From contig NC_088301.1 in assembly GCF_032854445.1 (NCBI RefSeq), positions 2,110,001 to 2,174,000 of the forward strand: a stretch of 64,000 nt of DNA. The letters run 5' to 3'. Position numbers and translations under genes: made by a program. This document shows, in pieces, positions 61,851 through 64,000 of the stretch. Each line of letters starts with the position of its first letter. Position 1 is the stretch's first letter. Below the pieces are notes generated by a model that searched no databases, was not told the origin of the DNA, and worked only from the letters and a program-made list of their open reading frames with translations. The stretch is from Liolophura sinensis. Lineage: Eukaryota > Mollusca > Polyplacophora > Chitonida > Chitonidae.

Positions 61851-62340
61851 TAAGAGAAACTCAGGAGTAAACGACTAATTATAAAGTGTATGCCGAGATT
61901 TGATCTCAAGAACACTCTATCAAATGTACATGTGCCTTTCCTATATTGTTAAAAAGAGGAGAATATCTTGCAAGAAAATACACAATAGCCTGCTGTCCTT
62001 GGCTTATACCACATACTCTCCACATTGTACAAATATAGGTCCAGGTAACATGTACCAAGAGCAATACGGTCTCCTCTCTCGCAGACTTTACAAGAAAGTA
62101 TTTTCAATTTAGACATTGTAAATTGTTCTTACTTGGACAGCAATATTTCGAAGGATCCTGCATATGGCGTGTACATATCTCGCCTTGTGGCATTTTTTAG
62201 ATCCTGCGTGTTTCAATCAACTAGAGTGCAATTCTCTTGTAAACATGGACAGAGCTTACAGAATCTCTGGGCGCTCTGCTTCATGATAGTGTCCAATTCC
62301 ATTTATTCCGAACTCGTGTTGACTAAGTTCGCCATGTTGC
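61851..62340. other. Unassigned DNA, nothing recognised
   Basis: No repeat or gene identified. Confidence 0.3.
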
Positions 62341-62620
62341 AGTGAGTGCTGAGGGTTTAACGTCATACTTAAAAATTTTTCAGTCATGTGGCGACGAAGG
62401 GGATCCTTACAGTGCAGGTAATGTGCCTCCTTGTTGCACCGCTTTTTTATCTAGTGCTGCTTCATTCAGACGACCTACCGAGGCAAGTATGCTGTCCAAC
62501 CCGAAGCATTATACTCAAAACTGTCGTTGCAGTATCCCCTTAATGCTGAATGCTAAGCAAGGAAGCTATAACTTTCTTTCAAGTTCTTAGGTGTGAGCCG
62601 ACCTTGGATCTACCGTCCCC
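62341..62620 (-). mobile_element. SINE family B, diverged
   Basis: The sequence parallels 34,088-34,414 (GTGCCTCCTTGTTGCA, AGTGCTGCTTCATTCAGACG, TGCTGAATGCTAAGCAAGGA) with several small deletions. The tRNA head is not recognisable. Confidence 0.7.
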
Positions 62621-63094
62621 ATCGTCACGTTAAATTTCTGAGTATTTGCAATAAAGCGCAACTAGGATACATATTTTGTTATCGCCCAACTGATATTCTA
62701 ACATGGCACACGATTTGAATACTGATTTTACTCAGTCGCCTAGAGCCTACCTTGCGTTTTTCCCAACATCATTTAAAACTGTTGACTGCTTCTCTTCGCA
62801 TGATTTCATTCTATTTTCGTACTTCATATGCTTTTTTTTGTTCCTTGGTGGTTTGTGTTAGGCGTCGTTTTGGGGAATAGGTCTTGAGATTATTGATCTG
62901 GAACCTCCTTATTGGTTAACGGCTGGCATACGAATGTCTGATTTCTAGATTTCTAGTTTTTAACTCAACTTGAAATCGGATCCTCAATAAATTCAAAAGT
63001 TCAGTTGTATGTATGTATGGTGTTCCAAATATGTATTCAAATCTGATCAATCTGATCTGTTTCTCGTCTAAAGAGGAAAGGAACAGAGTAATGG
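62621..63094. other. AT-rich spacer with a weak copy of the ~190-base repeat
   Basis: 62,870-62,945 (AGATTATTGATCTGGAACCT, CGAATGTCTGATTTCTAG) weakly resembles the unclassified repeat at 26,292. Nothing else is recognised. Confidence 0.3.
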
Positions 63095-63275
63095 TTTATG
63101 ATTTATTTTGTCGGTGTTATACGACCTGTTCTATTTGTCCACGGCAACCAGCGTTACAGTGGGAGGTAATGAAAAGAGCCCGAGGGTATACCACAACCAT
63201 AAGGAGGAGGACTTCCCACGTACGACCAGGGAGGAGGTCAGCATGAGCTTACTTGAGCTCGAAGCGACCACATTG
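63095..63275 (-). mobile_element. SINE family A, diverged
   Basis: The reverse complement contains GACCTCCTCCCTGGTCGTAC, GTGGTATACCCTCGGGCTC and CACTGTAACGCTGGTTGCC, a strongly altered family A body. The upper end has AGCATGAGCTTACTTGAGCT, the head-to-body junction. Confidence 0.6.
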
Positions 63276-64000
63276 GTGAGAGGCTTCAGAGTCATGTGCA
63301 CTGTCCTGGCTGGCTAACCGCTTGGTCAAGATGACCCCGGCTTTGTGATATAATGTTTAAAGCAAAACTTCTTCACTTGTTTCCCCATGGGGTTTCCAGT
63401 GTGATAGAATAGGACCTCAACACCCTATACAAGCTTGTCATAAAAGTCGACTAACCTACATCTCTCCTATGTGAGCTCGGTGAGTATAATAGGCCTCACA
63501 TCTTTCGGATTGTGTGAGAGGCAACCGGGAGCGACCTGTTTGCCGTGGGTTGCAAACCCGTAATCTACGAGACGGGATCTGGTGGCTAAGGGCGTGTTGG
63601 TCTTGCGAGATCCCCACGCCCAACACGCCACTTGGCCCTTACTTGGCGAGAGACGGGAGGTTGGTGAAGAGCCCGGTCCCATCAAACGACTTGGTCATGT
63701 CTTGCCTCTGCATGGTCCCAAAGTTTTCCTTATAACATTCATAAGAGAATAAATGATATATTTCAACTTTCCTTCGAGGGATTACGTTTGAGGAGGTGGT
63801 CGCTCATCGGTCAATCAAGTAGTTCGTATCTGATGTGCTGCCTTCATCATCGGGTGAGAGACGGAGGAGCTCGTGATCGGGAAATAGGTATGCATATCAA
63901 AACCATCCATTTGAGTATACCTCATGTGGAGTCCTTGTTGTCTTTCCTGCTGGGTATTCCCAGGTTCAGGCATCGCCCTTGTTGGCACTCTGTGGTGGGA
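63276..64000 (+). mobile_element. I/Nimb-like LINE 5' region at the right edge
   Basis: From 63,393 (CCCCATGGGGTTTCCAGTG) the sequence follows the LINE 5' region of the copy at 52,156, including GGTGAGAGACGGAGGAGCTC at 63,853, which lies shortly before ORF1 in that copy. ORF1 should start just beyond the window. 63,276-63,392 also matches DNA next to the LINE start at 59,968-60,055. Confidence 0.7.

Overview
The window looks like nuclear DNA of a marine invertebrate, most likely a mollusc. The evidence is tRNA-derived SINEs of the kind seen in bivalves and gastropods, RNase H-bearing non-LTR retrotransposons, Gypsy relics, and an intron-containing rhodopsin-family GPCR. Nothing supports a bacterial or free viral genome: there are no operons with ribosome binding sites, no CRISPR array and no rRNA. 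The species cannot be named from the sequence.

Positions 1 to about 12,610 are a GC-richer, gene-dense block: one degraded copy of a Polinton/Maverick (adintovirus-like) DNA transposon whose left end lies outside the window. It carries a double jelly-roll-type major capsid protein, an A32/FtsK-like packaging ATPase, a retroviral-type DDE integrase, a protein-primed family B DNA polymerase, several lineage-specific structural-type genes, and a small zinc-finger gene with partial duplicates. Genes sit in alternating divergent and convergent pairs that overlap by a few to a few dozen bases. Nearly every large gene is broken by frameshifts or in-frame stops, and the ATPase Walker A motif is degenerate, so this copy is dead. 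No cysteine protease gene was seen.

From 12.6 kb to the right edge the DNA is AT-rich and packed with transposon relics. There are two Gypsy relics (12.8-16.1 kb minus, 16.9-17.4 kb plus) and at least ten pieces of one I/Nimb-like LINE family in both orientations (22-61 kb, with another starting at the right edge). Two groups of tRNA-related SINEs are present, some with clear target-site duplications. A 3.87 kb TIR-bounded DNA transposon sits in the tail of a SINE. Several repeats could not be classified.

The only convincing host gene is a class A GPCR on the minus strand, with its 5' part missing. Its exons lie at 54,924-55,105 (TM5), 47,879-47,924 (46-base intracellular loop 3 exon), 32,418-32,620 (TM6-TM7) and 32,156-32,273 (C-terminal tail and stop). 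Reading phases agree across all four exons. The intron after the 46-base exon begins with GC instead of GT. Most of the LINE/SINE material from 32.6 to 54.9 kb therefore lies inside introns of this receptor gene. A 63-base exon at 56,135-56,197 may extend it upstream.
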